64,000 nucleotides of DNA from Prototheca cutis (lineage: Eukaryota; Chlorophyta; Trebouxiophyceae; Chlorellales; Chlorellaceae): positions 815,618 through 879,617 of the forward strand of contig BCIH01000004.1 in assembly GCA_002897115.2 (NCBI GenBank), written 5' to 3'. The position numbers and the translations under genes are program-made. This document shows positions 11,180 to 22,994 of the stretch, piece by piece. The notes under the pieces were generated by a model, which saw only the letters and a program-made list of their open reading frames with translations, was not told the origin of the DNA and ran no database searches. The first letter of the stretch is position 1. Each line of letters begins with the position of its first letter.

Positions 11180-13708
11180 ATGGCTGACGAACTGTTTGAG
11201 TTTGGCGAGTTTCAGTCCCCGACAGTCGCGGCGCCGGGCGGGGATTTCGGCGCCGGAAGGATCTGGGACGTTGCTGGGCCCAGCGGCGACGCCACGGCCA
11301 TGAACAACTTGGAGCAAGGCAGTGAGGTGCTTTACAGAGACAGGGAGGGCGCTCTTCGACCCGCCAAGGTGCGGGTTGCATTGGGCAGTTGAGGGGCCCC
11401 GACCAACCCAACACGAGCCCTCCAAACCCAGGTGTCGAAAATCTTGCATACTCCTGTCCCCCACCACAGATTGTTTCCATAGACAGGAGCATCCTGCCTT
11501 ATAGCTATGGCATTCTCTTGGATGGCAGTTACAGAGAGACAGAGGCAGGCCGGCTCCAACCCCTGGCCAGCTGGGCCCATTCGCCGTCCGCCGCCCCTCA
11601 GGCCAACAGCGCCAGCTCTTCCGCAAGACAGGGTCAAGCTGGAGTGGGGCATGCATTGAAGGACCCTGAATTCTCCCAGGCACCAGTTCCTTTGACCGAC
11701 TCTGGGGATCTGCAGGGCAGCAACGGCACCGATGCCTGGTTGGATCTTTCGACCTTTGCGCCGGCCAGGAAGGCGGAGCAGGCTGCAGCAGCAGCTGCTC
11801 CTGTTGTTCATGACTGGTGCGGAGTGAGGGTGCCGCAATACCCGCGATGGCTTGGATTGGACTTGCCACATGTTGAGTTTTGTCTGTCTTCAAGGGGAAA
11901 TGCGAGCGGGAGGACCGACAGCCCTGATACTCTCAGCCGATACCCGGTGCCACACCGGTTGTCACTGAGTACTGAAAATAGACTCAATTTCTACCTCATC
12001 AAATGTCTCACAGGTCAGCACCACTTCCCATGGACCTCTTCAGCGCCCATGACGACCGACCCAGCGCCGTGCCTGCTGAAAAGGAACCCACAACCGTCAC
12101 ACCACACATGCCATGCACTGCAAGTGGCTCGGAGCCTGGCTGGCATGTGCCAGCCACCGAAGACCTGGCGGCTGCAGCAGTTGTGATGTCAATGTCTCCA
12201 ATGGCAACCACGCTGGCATTTGAGCGGCCCCCCGCCGAATCACCGGCTGCAAAGTATGCAGAAGCGGCGCGACTCGGCAACGCCACTGCTTCCACGGCGC
12301 TGCCAGCAATGAGCACGGAACAGCAGCAGCCGCCGACCACGAGTCGAGGCACGAGTTCACTGGGTCCAAGGACGCCCACGGGCCCCGCGGACGGGCATGA
12401 TGTCACCTGGCCCTCTGACGACGACGAATTTGGAGAGTTTGCGGGTCCCACCATTGCGGATGCGTCAGACTTGCACGTGGATGTGCCATGCCTGCCTGCA
12501 GGGGCTGAACCTTCCCTGCAGGGTGCGGTCGTTGAGAGTGATGGGAGTGTCCGAGCGAGTACGACAAAGGCTGTGGCGATGCCACCAGTGGCAGAGTCTC
12601 GACAACTCCTGGCGGTGCCATCTGCAGCAGCGGCATTGCAGCCCCCACCGGATGCATTCCAGGGAGACGATGCAGCGGGCCTTCAAGAACCCGGCTCACA
12701 AAGCCCGGAGCTTGCATCCACAGGCGCGTCTGACCCTGCGCATGTCGAGGCATCTGAAGCCTCAAGCAGCAAAGCCTCCGCTGCAGCGCAAGAACCAGCC
12801 GCCATACTCCCAGAAGAGCTGCCGGGGCCAGTGACCATGCCGGACACGTGGACTCCGTCGGATCTATGCTCGGACAGGCCTCGTGCGCCTGGGCCATATG
12901 GGCGACGGCTAGAGCAGCCGCATGCGGAGTCATCGCTGCGGTGGGGGAGCCCCACTGGGACGTCGGCGCCTGCGATGCAAGCGGAACCCACGCAGTTCCC
13001 ACGGCCAGCGCCCATCACAGAGTATGCCGTTGCATGGACGTCGCTCTTGGAGGTACGACTGGTGTGGCTACTTGTGGGTTGCATGCCCAGGGTGGTGCAG
13101 AGCTGTGTGCAGTGATAGCGGGTCCATGCTGTGCACCGCATTTCATTCCAAACTGGCTCACATTGTATGCAAATGTCATCCACCCCTGGCAGGCCATTGC
13201 GGGGCTGCTGCAGCGGGGGTTGGCGGCGTTCGAGGTGCTCGAAGCCTGTGATCTGGCCCTCCCTGTCGAAGCCGAGATGCGGTGGCAGGCGCAGCTTGCG
13301 GCGCTGAGCCGTGCTTTCTTCCTGGCCCGTGTCGTGCACGCTGCGGCATCCTACTACCGCATGCTGGCCCTGGTCCCAGGCTTGGCATCCGCGTGGCAGC
13401 GATGCGAGCAGGCATGGGGCGTCCAGGCATTCCGTGAAGCGGCGCTCGCGGCGGACGTGGTGGGAGAGACACTGGCGGGCATCGCTCAAGCCTTGGCGCC
13501 ACGTCTGGAGGAGCTGGGAAGTCTGGCGGGAGCGCTGGTGTGGGAAGGAGGTCTCGAGGCCTTTACGCTGCTCCCCCTGTCGCTGTTTCCCGCGAGCGTC
13601 CGTGTGCGTGACGAAGTTTGGCACGGGCGGCAGCCGCGCCCCGCGCTGGCCCTGATGACTGTGGTGTGGGAGCGCCATGTCAGCGCAGTGGCCCCCCTGC
13701 TGGAATAG
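11180..13708 (+). CDS. Synergin-gamma-like adaptor-associated protein
   Basis: Exons 11180-11368, 11470-11816, 12014-13052 and 13193-13708 give 696 residues. The protein opens with LFEFGEFQSP and has a second acidic-aromatic motif, DDDEFGEFAG, in exon 3. Such motifs in synergin and aftiphilin bind the ear domains of clathrin adaptors (AP-1, GGA). Residues ~49-95 (VLYRDREG, PAKIVSIDRS, SYRETEAGRL) look like a small Tudor-type barrel. The middle is long and disordered (Ser/Pro/Ala/Gln-rich). The last ~180 residues are helical, from AWTSLLE through FEVLEACDL to LSLFPASVRVRDEVWHG, and resemble the conserved end of plant synergin-gamma-like proteins. I infer a cytosolic role at the trans-Golgi network or endosomes. 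The exon 2 donor is uncertain, because a second GT lies six bases downstream but in another phase. The family call is from memory and moderate. Confidence 0.6.
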
Positions 13709-14202
13709 CAGCGCCGGAAGGGCCCCCATCTCTCCTGTTCGTCTTGCTACTTTTCTTGCCGGGCGGGGTTTTGCCCACACGCAGCAATGTGCATTGGCAT
13801 CCTGTTAAGGAGACACAGTAGGATAAGTTGGTCAGTAATGTGCGGCTTCTTCGCACAAACTCCCTGGATTTCCTGTCGCGTGGGTTTGGGAGGAGGGAGG
13901 GTTCCTGTGGTTGTGCGCGCGCAGGGAATTCTTGGAAGAGGCAAGCCCTCCGTAGGTCGCTTCCCAGAATTCGCACCCTTGCTTCCACCCAGGACGCTCG
14001 AAGCCCATCTAGGCATGGTAGACAACATTATAAGGAAGTGCCAAAAGTTGCAGCCCCGGGCGCTGTTATACTGGAGCGGCCTTCCGTTCCTTTCGCGGTA
14101 TTGAGAAGACCCGGGCCTCCCCTCGCATCGCTCCACGGGCCGCACCTGGCGTCCACTTTCCCTAGAAGCGGGTGATCAGGAGTCCCTGAGCCCGCCAACG
14201 AT
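13709..14202. other. Intergenic between two + strand genes
   Basis: About 490 bases holding the 3' flank of the synergin-like gene and the promoter of the mannanase gene. Nothing else is recognised. Confidence 0.6.
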
Positions 14203-17027
14203 ATGGGGAAGATCCGGTCTCGCAAGGGGGATGCGGAGAATGAGGAGGAGTCGTTTCTGACCTCTCCCCGCCCAGCGGCCTTCCATGAACCCCGACGCCG
14301 GCTGCCGCCGTGGCGGACCTGGCTAGGCATCCTGCTCCTCGGCGCCCTCATCGCGGTCACCATTCTGGGATGGGGCTACTCGAGCAAGGTCACCAGCGGC
14401 TACCAGATGGAAGGTTTCATCACGGTAGAGGGCACAAAGGTGGGAGCTGGGCGAGGGTGTCTGGTGGGTTCTGGGTGCTGGCCGGAAGCTGCCACAAGAC
14501 AGGGCGCCATTGTTCAAGATCTGTCTGTTGTACTGGCAGGCTTTTATTGTATGCAATCAGAGGGCCCCTTGAGAAAACACGATCCACAAGCAAGCGAGCG
14601 CCGTGCCAGGTGATGCACGTACCATGTCCCCAGCCCGTCCCAGCCCACCTCCCCCCCACTCCAACCCAACCCCCCGTTATGCAGTTCATGCACAAGTGCC
14701 GGCCCTTTTACGTGGTGGGATTCAATGTTGACAACCTGGCCGAGGCGATGACGGCTGTGGCCCAGGGCCGCAAGGCCTCTCCCGGCATGCAGACCGGGGA
14801 GGCGGCGGTGCGGAGCGTGCTGCGGCGGGCAGCGGCCGCGGGCATGAACACCGTGCGCACCTGGGCGCACACCACCAATCCGGACCAGCCGTTCCAGGTG
14901 TCGCCCGGGGTGTACAGCGAGGACGCCCTGCGTGCACTGGACGTCGTCATCGCCGAAGCCGGGGCCGCGGGCGTGCGAGTCGTTCTAAGCTTTGCCGACA
15001 ACTGGAAGTACGAGGGCGGCGTCGATGAGTTTGTGGACTGGGCGTCCACTGTGCCTGCTCGCAGTGCCAACTACCCTGTAGCTACCGGCGGTGATGGCGA
15101 CGTCAGCGACGTCGACTGGAGCGACGAGCGCCGAGCCTATGAAGGCAAACGTAAGGCCCTCTTCTACACCGACACCGGAGTCAAAAAGCTTTACCGTGCA
15201 CACGTCAGAGCGGTGCGTGGGGGGTTAGCTTTTTATGTTAGGAAGTTGGTCCATTGAGTGCTGCTTTCTGTCCGTGAATGTTTGTGTGTGTGTTCAGAGA
15301 GAGGGAAGGGGGAGCGGGGGGGGGGGGGGGGGGGGGGGCATAGCTGCACTGTCACATACCATGCGTGAAATGACAATCGCTCGCTCACCCAAATTTTCAA
15401 CACCACCCCTAACATCGCAACAGGTTCTCGAGCGCGTCAACTCTGTGACGGGGAGGATGTACAAGAGCGATCCCACGATCATGGCGCTGGACCTCCTGAA
15501 CGAGCCCCGTTGCGACGTCGGCTACGTGAGTTGCTGAGCATGGGGGAAGGAAATTGTTGTTGCCCTGCATTTTCCGTGCACTGCAGCAGCATGGGTTGGC
15601 TGTGCTTTCGCACGCATCATCAGGAAAAGCCGTTCCCTGGGCCTGCAAGATGGCAGCAACTTCCCCTGTGCCGCTATCGATCATCATGCTTCTGAGCCCA
15701 GATCGCCGCCACATATGCACTTTCATCACCACTCAGCCATTCCCCTCTTATACAACAACCAGGTTCCCGAGTGCGCCAAGCACATGGAGCAGTGGATTTA
15801 CGAGATGGCCACCCACGTCAAGTCCCTGGACCAAAACCACATGGTCACCATTGGCATGGAAGGTATGAGGAAGCCGGGGTTGGTTGAAGGACGGTTGAGG
15901 GGGCTTACACACGGACCTTTTTGGACCATAGCACCCAGCACCATTTTCGGGAACAGCCCGAGAATGCAATGATAATGATTCCTAAGAAAAAAATCCCTGC
16001 TGCACTGTCCAATCAAAAACAGGTTTCTGGGGCCAGAATGACAAGATGAAGGTGAACAATCCGGGCGGGCCCCAGGGCCTGGACTGGGCTTCCAAGGCGG
16101 GCCAGGACTTTATCGCACAGCATGCCATCTCCGTCATTGACTTTGCCACCCTCCACATCTGGCCCGACAACTGGCTTACGTGAGTACTGCCGCCGGAGTG
16201 GGTTCCGGTTCTGATGGCTGGTGCAGGGCCATAGACTCATGGCCTGTACGATGTGAAACCCATTGCATCACCCTAACGCAAGTGTTAGCAACCACCTGGC
16301 ATCAACCCCCCCTTCCTTTGCAGCGACAATGCGACCTTCACCACCACCTGGATTGAGAAGCACGTTGAAGACGCGACCAAGCTCCTGAAGAAACCCATCA
16401 TCATTGAGGAGTTTGGGAAGAAGCTGGAGGACGCAGTGCCGTCGGCTGACGACATTGCCGCGGTGCGTGACCCCGTGTTCCGGACGGTGCTGACCGAGAC
16501 GGAGCGCCACATTGCCACGGGTTCGGCGCTCGCGGGCTCCATGTACTGGCGCTGGGGATTCAACGCCTGGAACCCCGAAGACCTGGGAGACTATGGTAAG
16601 CTGGATTTTGGTATTTCCTTCGAGGGGGAGGCCCCACTGAACTAGCCCATCAAAACCCATTTACAGCAGACACACATCGCCCCTACTCGACGCAAACACA
16701 CTTGCAGGCATTGTTCCTGACTCGTCGACGTTCCGGATTATTCGGTCTCACGCGCAGCGTGTCAAGGCGTACCAAAACTCGGCGCCAGCGACCGAGGGTT
16801 GCAGTACGGAGTGCTGGGTGGGTACTGCGACGCTGGGCCTGAACCGGTGCGAGCAGCAACCAGCCATCTGCAAGCGTCAGGCCAAGGACGATGCGCAGGC
16901 GCTGCGGGCCGATGCCTCAGGCGGCCGCCTCCAGTCTGCAGGAACCGAGACCTTCTCCAGCCATGCCGAGTGCTGCCTGCCGGGCCTGGGCGCGTTTGAA
17001 GCCGGATGCTCGACCAAGGTGGTCTGA
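14203..17027 (+). CDS. Membrane-anchored endo-1,4-beta-mannanase (GH5)
   Basis: Hydrolyses internal beta-1,4-mannosidic bonds of mannans; here probably wall remodelling in the secretory pathway or at the cell surface. Seven exons (14203-14439, 14685-15212, 15424-15525, 15763-15862, 16023-16179, 16324-16595, 16708-17027) join in phase to 571 residues. A short cytosolic tail is followed by a hydrophobic segment at ~43-61 (LGILLLGALIAVTILGWG), so it is a type II signal anchor and not a cleaved signal. The GH5 barrel runs from ~84 (CRPFYVVGFN) to ~480. The predicted acid/base is E282 in LLNEPR and the nucleophile E404 in IIIEEFG. HIWPDNW and MYWRWGF are further GH5 mannanase-like blocks. After the barrel comes a tail of ~90 residues with at least eight Cys, not usual for plant mannanases. 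Intron 2 holds a run of 23 G. Confidence 0.92.
15316..15338 (+). repeat. Poly-G tract in mannanase intron
   Basis: 23 consecutive G on the coding strand inside the intron at 15213-15423. Homopolymers this long are prone to length variation and sequencing error; the intron position means no effect on the protein. Confidence 0.9.
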
Positions 17028-18068
17028 AAGTGGTGTGCGATTTTGGTGCTCCTTGCCTTGACCACGCCTTTAGGGCATTCCTAGCGTCACGCGCCAGCCG
17101 CGAGTCGGAGCCGCTCTCTAAACTTCATAATGTTACTGCTTACTCGTTTGGAATGGGTGGGTCGTTACACATCTGTTCGACAGTCTTACATTGCTCGAGG
17201 ACGGCACCTATGCGGCCGCCTCACGTGCTCATGATGAAGATCGCAGTACAAACAACAAAAAAGGGCAGTTGTGGGGTACGTCTGCAGGGTGGCACGCTCG
17301 GGGGCGGCCCGGGGGGTGGGGGACTGAGCCTGTGGTACCTTCGTTTGCAAACAGAAGAAAGCAAGCCCACCGGCGCATGACCAAGCGCATGTCGCCGGTG
17401 CAGAGAAACCAGAGCGAGCCAGTCACGGTGCGCGACTGGCAAGACAGAGCAGTATGGAGCATTTGGTGGGCTTGAGTGTGCGGGCGCCGGGAGGGGCAGG
17501 TGTTCCCCTCACTCCGCGTCTCCGCAACGAGCCAACCAATCAATGGCAACAGCCCGGGATGCTGCTGGGCTGTATGCTGGGGACGAGGCATATGGGCCTC
17601 TTCCAGGAGGAAAGGGACCCTTTGGACCCCCCCTCCCGACATGCACAGATGATGGGACAATGGCAGCGGGCTGGGTGGATACCGCAGCAGGGGGAAATTA
17701 CGGCAAACACAGACGACGGGACCAGTCAAAGAGCCCCAAGAATCAAACTACAGTATAACTAAAGAATTCGCCCATGGAGCAGGCGCAGCAAGCCACCGGG
17801 GGAGGCCAACCCCAATGGACTTGCGCAAGGAAAATGGGCAAAGAATACAGTGGGGAGTGGGCAGCGCACGAGTGCTCCCAGTCCCACAAACAAGTCTGTG
17901 AGGCCAGCCACAGTTTCGGAGGACGCGCGGCGGTTCTTGGGCCGCGGGGCCCTCTGATACGGCCGTCAAGTGTGATCTGAGCTGGCCAAGTAGTAGGACG
18001 TCGACTCCTGGGAACCAAGGTGGGCATCCACCACTAGGTGCATGGAGCCAACCGACAAACATTGAACC
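17028..18068. other. Convergent intergenic region
   Basis: About 1 kb between the stops of the mannanase (+) and the CCT-motif gene (-). Open frames on both strands are short and family-less; nothing else is supported. Confidence 0.6.
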
Positions 18069-18950
18069 TCAGGCTTTGGCACCAGAACTGCCCGCCTCTT
18101 GCTCCTTCAGGTAAGCGGCGAGCTCCTCGGGCGAGACGAACCGGCCCTTGATCCGAGGCCGACGTTCGGCGTAGACCTTGCGGCACTCGTAGCGCACGAC
18201 CTTGGAGAAGTTGCGGCGGCGCCGCTTCTCGAGGTAGCGGGCCACGCGCTCCGCCCGCGTGAGCTGGTCAGCCCCGGTCCGCACCTGCCCGCTGACGGCC
18301 GACGTGCCGCCGGCAGAGGATGCGGGCGTGAGAGAGCTGGAGCTCATCGTGTCAAGGGCGTGCCACGTGGGCTCGGGGACGGGCATGGGGGTGGGGCCGA
18401 GGGTGGGGGCGAGGGTCGGGGGCGGCAGAGCCGGGTCCAATGTGGCTGGGGTGGGTGCCATGTTGGCAGCCAGGTTCGCGGCCATCTGGAAGAGCTCAGT
18501 CATGTTGTTGGCCCTGTACGATCCGGACGACATGGGGAACTGAGGCGGGGGCGGGGGNGGGGGNGGNGGNGGGGGNGGGGGCCCGCCGTGGGGGCCCCAG
18601 CCCAGCCATGCAGCTTGGGGGTTCCAGGCAAAGGGGTTGCTGGGTCGCATCGCCCGGGCCTCGGAGCCCAGGGCCTGCATCAGGGCCCTCGACGACAGCC
18701 GCAAGTTGCCAAAGTCCTCGTCCTCCGGGATGGAAGACGGCATGTTCTGGAAAATTGGCTCGTCCCAATCGGCGTGCACGCCGGGGTGCACGCCGGGGCC
18801 CATACTCAGCCCGTTCGGTTGCAAGGCGTACCCCGCGTTGCCCCCGGGGGTCAAGCCCAGGTCGCTCAGAAAGGAGTCGGACACGCGGATTGGCTTTCCA
18901 GAGTCGAACATGGCTGCCTCGCTCGCGTTGATGCCACAGCACAGCGCCAT
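18069..18950 (-). CDS. CCT-motif (CONSTANS/CO-like/TOC1) protein
   Basis: A single-exon frame of 293 residues. The C-terminus (~230-275) is a clear CCT motif: [17 protein letters not shown], then [20 protein letters not shown] and GRFVSPEE. In plants and algae the motif drives nuclear import and DNA or NF-Y contact in light, flowering and circadian regulators. There is no B-box and no response-regulator domain, so it belongs to the CCT-motif-only class. The middle is Pro/Ala-rich, with a poly-Pro run encoded by the stretch containing five ambiguous bases (18558-18576), so the exact Pro count is unknown. The start is the first Met of the open frame; an upstream 5' exon cannot be excluded. It diverges from CCT8 across ~630 bases. 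Confidence 0.85.
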   Translation of the reverse strand: MALCCGINASEAAMFDSGKPIRVSDSFLSDLGLTPGGNAGYALQPNGLSMGPGVHPGVHADWDEPIFQNMPSSIPEDEDFGNLRLSSRALMQALGSEARAMRPSNPFAWNPQAAWLGWGPHGGPXPXXXPXPPPPPQFPMSSGSYRANNMTELFQMAANLAANMAPTPATLDPALPPPTLAPTLGPTPMPVPEPTWHALDTMSSSSLTPASSAGGTSAVSGQVRTGADQLTRAERVARYLEKRRRRNFSKVVRYECRKVYAERRPRIKGRFVSPEELAAYLKEQEAGSSGAKA

Positions 18951-19576
18951 TGACCTGCGTCACGACAAGTTTGCAAGACCTGCTGGCACTGTTCGTACTG
19001 CCACTCACTCCAGCCAGCCTTCGCGCCTCGCGATGCAGACCCCCCTGCTCCGCCAAATTCGCCTTCCCAGTTGAAGAACAAACACCCAGGGCCCTCCGAA
19101 CCCTCAGCCGTCGCCGAAGGACTGGCTTACCTGATCAGGGTGGGCAGGGGGAAATCGTCCTCAGGGAACTGTAGAGGATATCCACAGTCCCTGACACAGC
19201 GATAATTGGGTCGCCAGCCGTCCTTAAAGGACGAAAATAGTAAGGCATATCGTGGACCGTTCTCGCTTTAGTGGATTACGGTTCGGGCACAGGGCTTGCC
19301 CTGGGGGACGCATTCGGGTGGACCACTTGCGAGATTTTGCGCGGGAAGTGTCGTCCAATCGGTGGATCGGTCCCCGACCCCTTGACGCTCACATGTTTCA
19401 ACTTTGCCAAATTGTGAAGACCGCATGCACGAGACAGCACGTGGATTTGATTTGGGTCATTTTGGTGGCGCATTGTGGATTGACAAGCGCTGTGTTTGGC
19501 GCGGTGGTGGGTCGGATCCCTCGGCTCTCCTGGTCGTCCGTTGGGTCTCAAGCTTGGGCCGGGACCCAGGTGCGCG
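18951..19576. other. Divergent promoter region
   Basis: About 630 bases between the starts of the CCT-motif gene (-) and CCT8 (+), presumably holding both promoters. No specific element was identified. Confidence 0.55.
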
Positions 19577-21523
19577 ATGGCGCTCGGCATGCCGTATGGC
19601 ATGCAGGCCATGCTCAAGGATGGATACAAGATCATGTCCGGGCTTGAGGAGGCGGTCCTGCGCAACATCGAGGCGTGCAAGGGCCTGACGCAGATCACTC
19701 GCACTAGCCTTGGCCCGAACGGTGCGCCGGCGGGGCGGTGTTTGTTGATTGCCCTGGGCGGTGTCTGCCCCGATTCCTTTTGTATGGATCGTGAGGGTAA
19801 TGAGTATCCGATCGACGGGCTCTTGATCCCCATGCCGCAGGCATGAACAAGGTGGTGATCAACCACCTTGACAAGCTGTTCGTGACCAGCGACGCCCACA
19901 CCATTGCGGGTGAGCTGGAGGTTCAGCACCCCGCGGCTCGCATGATTGTGCTGGCGGCCCAGGCCCAGCACGCCGAGGTGGGCGACGGCACCAACTTGGT
20001 GCTGACCCTGGCAGGCGAGCTCCTCGCCGGCGCCGAGAGCCTCCTCCGCGACGGTCTGCACCCGGTGGAGATTGCCGATGGCTACGCCCGCGCGGGCGCC
20101 GCGGCGCTGGAGGCCCTGGATGGTTTGGTGGTGGGGGACACGGCGGGTCTGGACCTCCGTGACGAAGCCGCGGTAGCCGCGCGCCTGCGTGGGCCCCTGT
20201 CTTCCAAGCAGTATGGGCTGGAGGACCTGCTGAGCGGGCTCGTCGCGCGCGCCTGCATCGCCGTTCTGCCCGACAACCCCTCCAACTTTGCCGTGGACAA
20301 CGTCCGCGTAGTCAAGGTCCCGGGTGCCGCCGCGGGCGCATCATTCGTGGAGCGAGGGATGCTGCTCCGCCGGGGCGTCGAGGGCGCAGTGCAGGATGTC
20401 CGCGCTGCCAAGGTCGCCGTCTACGCCCAGGGATTCGACACCGCGGGCACCGAGACCAAGGGCACGGTGCTCATTCGCACTGCCGAGGAACTGGAGGGGT
20501 ATGCCAAGGGCGAGGAGGCCAAGCTCGAAGCCGTCGTCAAAGCCGTCGCCGGTGAGGTTTTTTCTTTGTTTTTTCCTTTGTTTCTTGTGTGTGTTTTTGC
20601 TGTTGTGGGAGGGGAGGCAATATATGCTGAGATCTTGTGTATGATGAGGACTGACATCACAATGGTCTCTTTCAACTGAAATAAAATAGCAGAGGGCCCC
20701 CCCCACACACACACGCGCACACAACCTTGTATGCACAGACTCTGGTGCGAATGTGGTGTTTGCCGGTGGCAGCTTTGGTGAGATGGCGGTGCATTTCCTG
20801 AACAAGTACGGCATCATGGCGGTCAAGGTCCCCAGCAAGTTTGACCTGCGGCGCGTGTGCCGCGCGACGGGGGCTGTGGCGCTTTTGAGCCCCGCCGTGG
20901 CACCGACGGCCGCGGAGCTCGGCACCGCTGCCCGCATCTGCATGCGCGAGGTGGGGTCCACGCCTTGCTTGTCTGTGACCACGGAGGGTTCCCGCACGGG
21001 CATCGCGACCGTCGTGCTGCGCGGCGCGACGGAGCAGCTGCTGGACGACTTGGAACGTGCGGTCGATGGCGGAGTCAACGCGTTCCGGGCGCTGACACGC
21101 GACGCACGCGCGCTGCCCGCCGGCGGCGCCGTGGAGATGGAGCTGGCACGGCTGTTGGGCGCCATGGCCGCGCGCGAGACGGGGCTCGACCAGTACGCCA
21201 TCGCCGCCTACGCCGAGGCGCTCGAGGCCGCGCCGCGTGCGCTGGCCGAGACCAGCGGCCTCAGGGCTTCCGAGGCGCTCGCTGGCCTTCGGGACGCGCA
21301 CGCCGCGGGCGCCGCGGCTGCGGGGCTGGACCTGGAAACGGGGATGCCGCGCGACCTCGCGGCAGAGGACGGCCTGTACGACCTGTACACCGCAAAGTGG
21401 TGGGGCCTGCGCCTCGCTACCGAAGCAGCCTGCACCGTGCTCCGAGTAGATCAAATTATCATGGCCAAGGTCGCGGGAGGGCCCAAGCCACGTGCGGCAG
21501 GGGCCATGGACGACGACGACTGA
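19577..21523 (+). CDS. CCT8: T-complex protein 1 subunit theta (CCT8)
   Basis: One of the eight subunits of the cytosolic group II chaperonin (TRiC), which folds actin, tubulin and other proteins using ATP. Exons 19577-19721, 19841-20551 and 20739-21523 join in phase (both junctions rebuild a Gly or Asp codon) to 546 residues, the normal size. Diagnostic segments are TRTSLGPNGMNK (nucleotide-binding loop), VGDGTNLVLTLAGELL (the theta-type variant of the GDGTT motif, near residue 96), EIADGY, and GLDQYAIAAYAEALE in the C-terminal equatorial domain. The tail ends in acidic DDDD. The ATG at 19577 gives MALGMPYGMQAMLKDG, as expected for theta subunits. Intron 2 is T- and CA-rich. Confidence 0.96.
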
Positions 21524-21841
21524 GTGCGCGCGATCGGCGATGATAGGGTACTGTTCTTATGTCCCAACCAAACGCACTCGGCATGTTGGCCACCTTCTCA
21601 TCCTCCCAAGAAACTCCGCCAAACTGCCTGTGTCGCAAAGACGCCAGCTGTACGACATGGGACATCCCCAAATAAAACAAACGCAGAGACATTCCTAGGC
21701 AAGGCGCCTTTTCCCAAAGAGATAATAACCCTGGCTCGTGGGTGCATCTCTCATTCATTCGGTGATGGGTCATGAGAAAACCTGGCGGGTGTGGTTTACA
21801 CCAGGCAGGGCACAGCACATGCATGTGTGCGTTCATGGAGC
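21524..21841. other. Convergent 3' region of CCT8 and P0
   Basis: About 320 bases shared by two 3' flanks. On the minus strand a TGTAA motif lies at 21796-21800, 42 bases beyond the P0 stop. Confidence 0.6.
21796..21800 (-). terminator. Putative TGTAA poly(A) signal of P0
   Basis: TGTAA, the common chlorophyte poly(A) signal, lies about 40 bases downstream of the P0 stop. Position and sequence fit; cleavage is not demonstrated. Confidence 0.4.
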
Positions 21842-22994
21842 TCAGTCGAACAGGTCGAAGCCCATCTCCTCCTCCTCTTCCTCTTCCTCCTCGACGGCGG
21901 CGGCAGCGGCCGGGGCATCGGCGGCAGCGCCGGCAGCAGGGGCGGCAGCGGCGGCAAATGCGGAGGGGTCGGCCAGGTACGCCTTGACCTTCTCGGCGGC
22001 CGGGAACGTGTAGTCGGTGGCGACGGCAACGGCCAGGACGTTCTTGTACGCGTTGATGAGGGAGTGGGGGGCGGAAACCATGGTGGGGAAGTCCAGGGCC
22101 AGGCACGCCGCGGCAACGTTGCGGATGCCGGCGGTCAGCAGGTCACCCAGGCTCTCGTCGGTGATGTCCAGGACCTTGGGGTCGTACAGGGAGCCGTTGT
22201 CGTAGACCTGCTTGATGACCAGGCCATAGGTGAAGGGCTTGATGCCCAGCTTGGCCAGCAGGGTTGCCTGGGAGGCGCCGACCTTGTCGCCAGTGTGGAT
22301 CAGGTGCACGTCGGACACAATCTCGACGGTACCCTTGTTGATCTTGGTGGGGATGTTCAGGGCCTGGAAGAAGGACGTCTGGGAGGGGTCCATGCCCGTG
22401 TTGCCGGCAGGGATGGTCACGTCGTTGGGGGCGACCAGACCCACGCGGGCGGGGGCGCCGACCTTGAACTCCAGGATCCGGTCGCGGACTTCGTTTAGGT
22501 CGCCTTGGGTGAACACGATGCCGACGTTGCCGACCAGGTGGTCCAGCAGGGGCAGCCACTGCTCGTTGCCGGTGCGCTCAACGTACATGCGCAGGCAGCG
22601 GCGGATCAGGGTGTTCTTGCCCATCAGGATGGTGCTGTTCTCGCGCAGACCGGCACGGATGCTCATCATCTGGTGAGAGCCGACATTGTCAGCGTGCACC
22701 AGGAAAGCCTTGGAGTGCGTGTCCAGCAGCTCGCACAGCTTGGCATCGTACTGCGTTGCGGGAGGCACGGCCACAAGGGAGGGGTAAGGCTCGGCTCGGC
22801 CGGGCGGGGCCTCTGCCCACGGCCATGTCGGCACGATATGCACGCATCTTCCCCCATCCCTACCGCATGCCCACTGCAGCATGTACTGTTCAATGCTATA
22901 ACAATCAAACGGGCTGCGGCGCTTGGTCCGGCAAGCCGGGACTGGAGCGCCTGCTCACCTGCTCCTTCTTGACCAGCTGCTTGGCGGACGGCAT
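21842..22994 (-). CDS. RPLP0: 60S acidic ribosomal protein P0
   Basis: Base of the ribosomal P-stalk that recruits elongation factors; it binds 28S rRNA and P1/P2 dimers. Two exons on the minus strand: 22994-22959 ([12 protein letters not shown]) and 22750-21842, 314 residues in all, typical for P0. The intron is 208 bases, from GTGAGC to GCAG. Family blocks are [20 protein letters not shown], the L10-type core [11 protein letters not shown], and [15 protein letters not shown]. The Ala-rich hinge and acidic run end in MGFDLFD, the stalk tail seen by translation factors. Expression is expected to be high and constitutive. Confidence 0.97.

Noticed and set aside
10871..11893. 340-residue minus-strand frame over the start of the synergin-like gene
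   Set aside because: Overlaps well-supported plus-strand exons; no recognisable domain.
12683..13780. 365-residue minus-strand frame over the synergin-like exons 3-4
   Set aside because: Antisense shadow; the plus strand carries a spliced, family-like protein.
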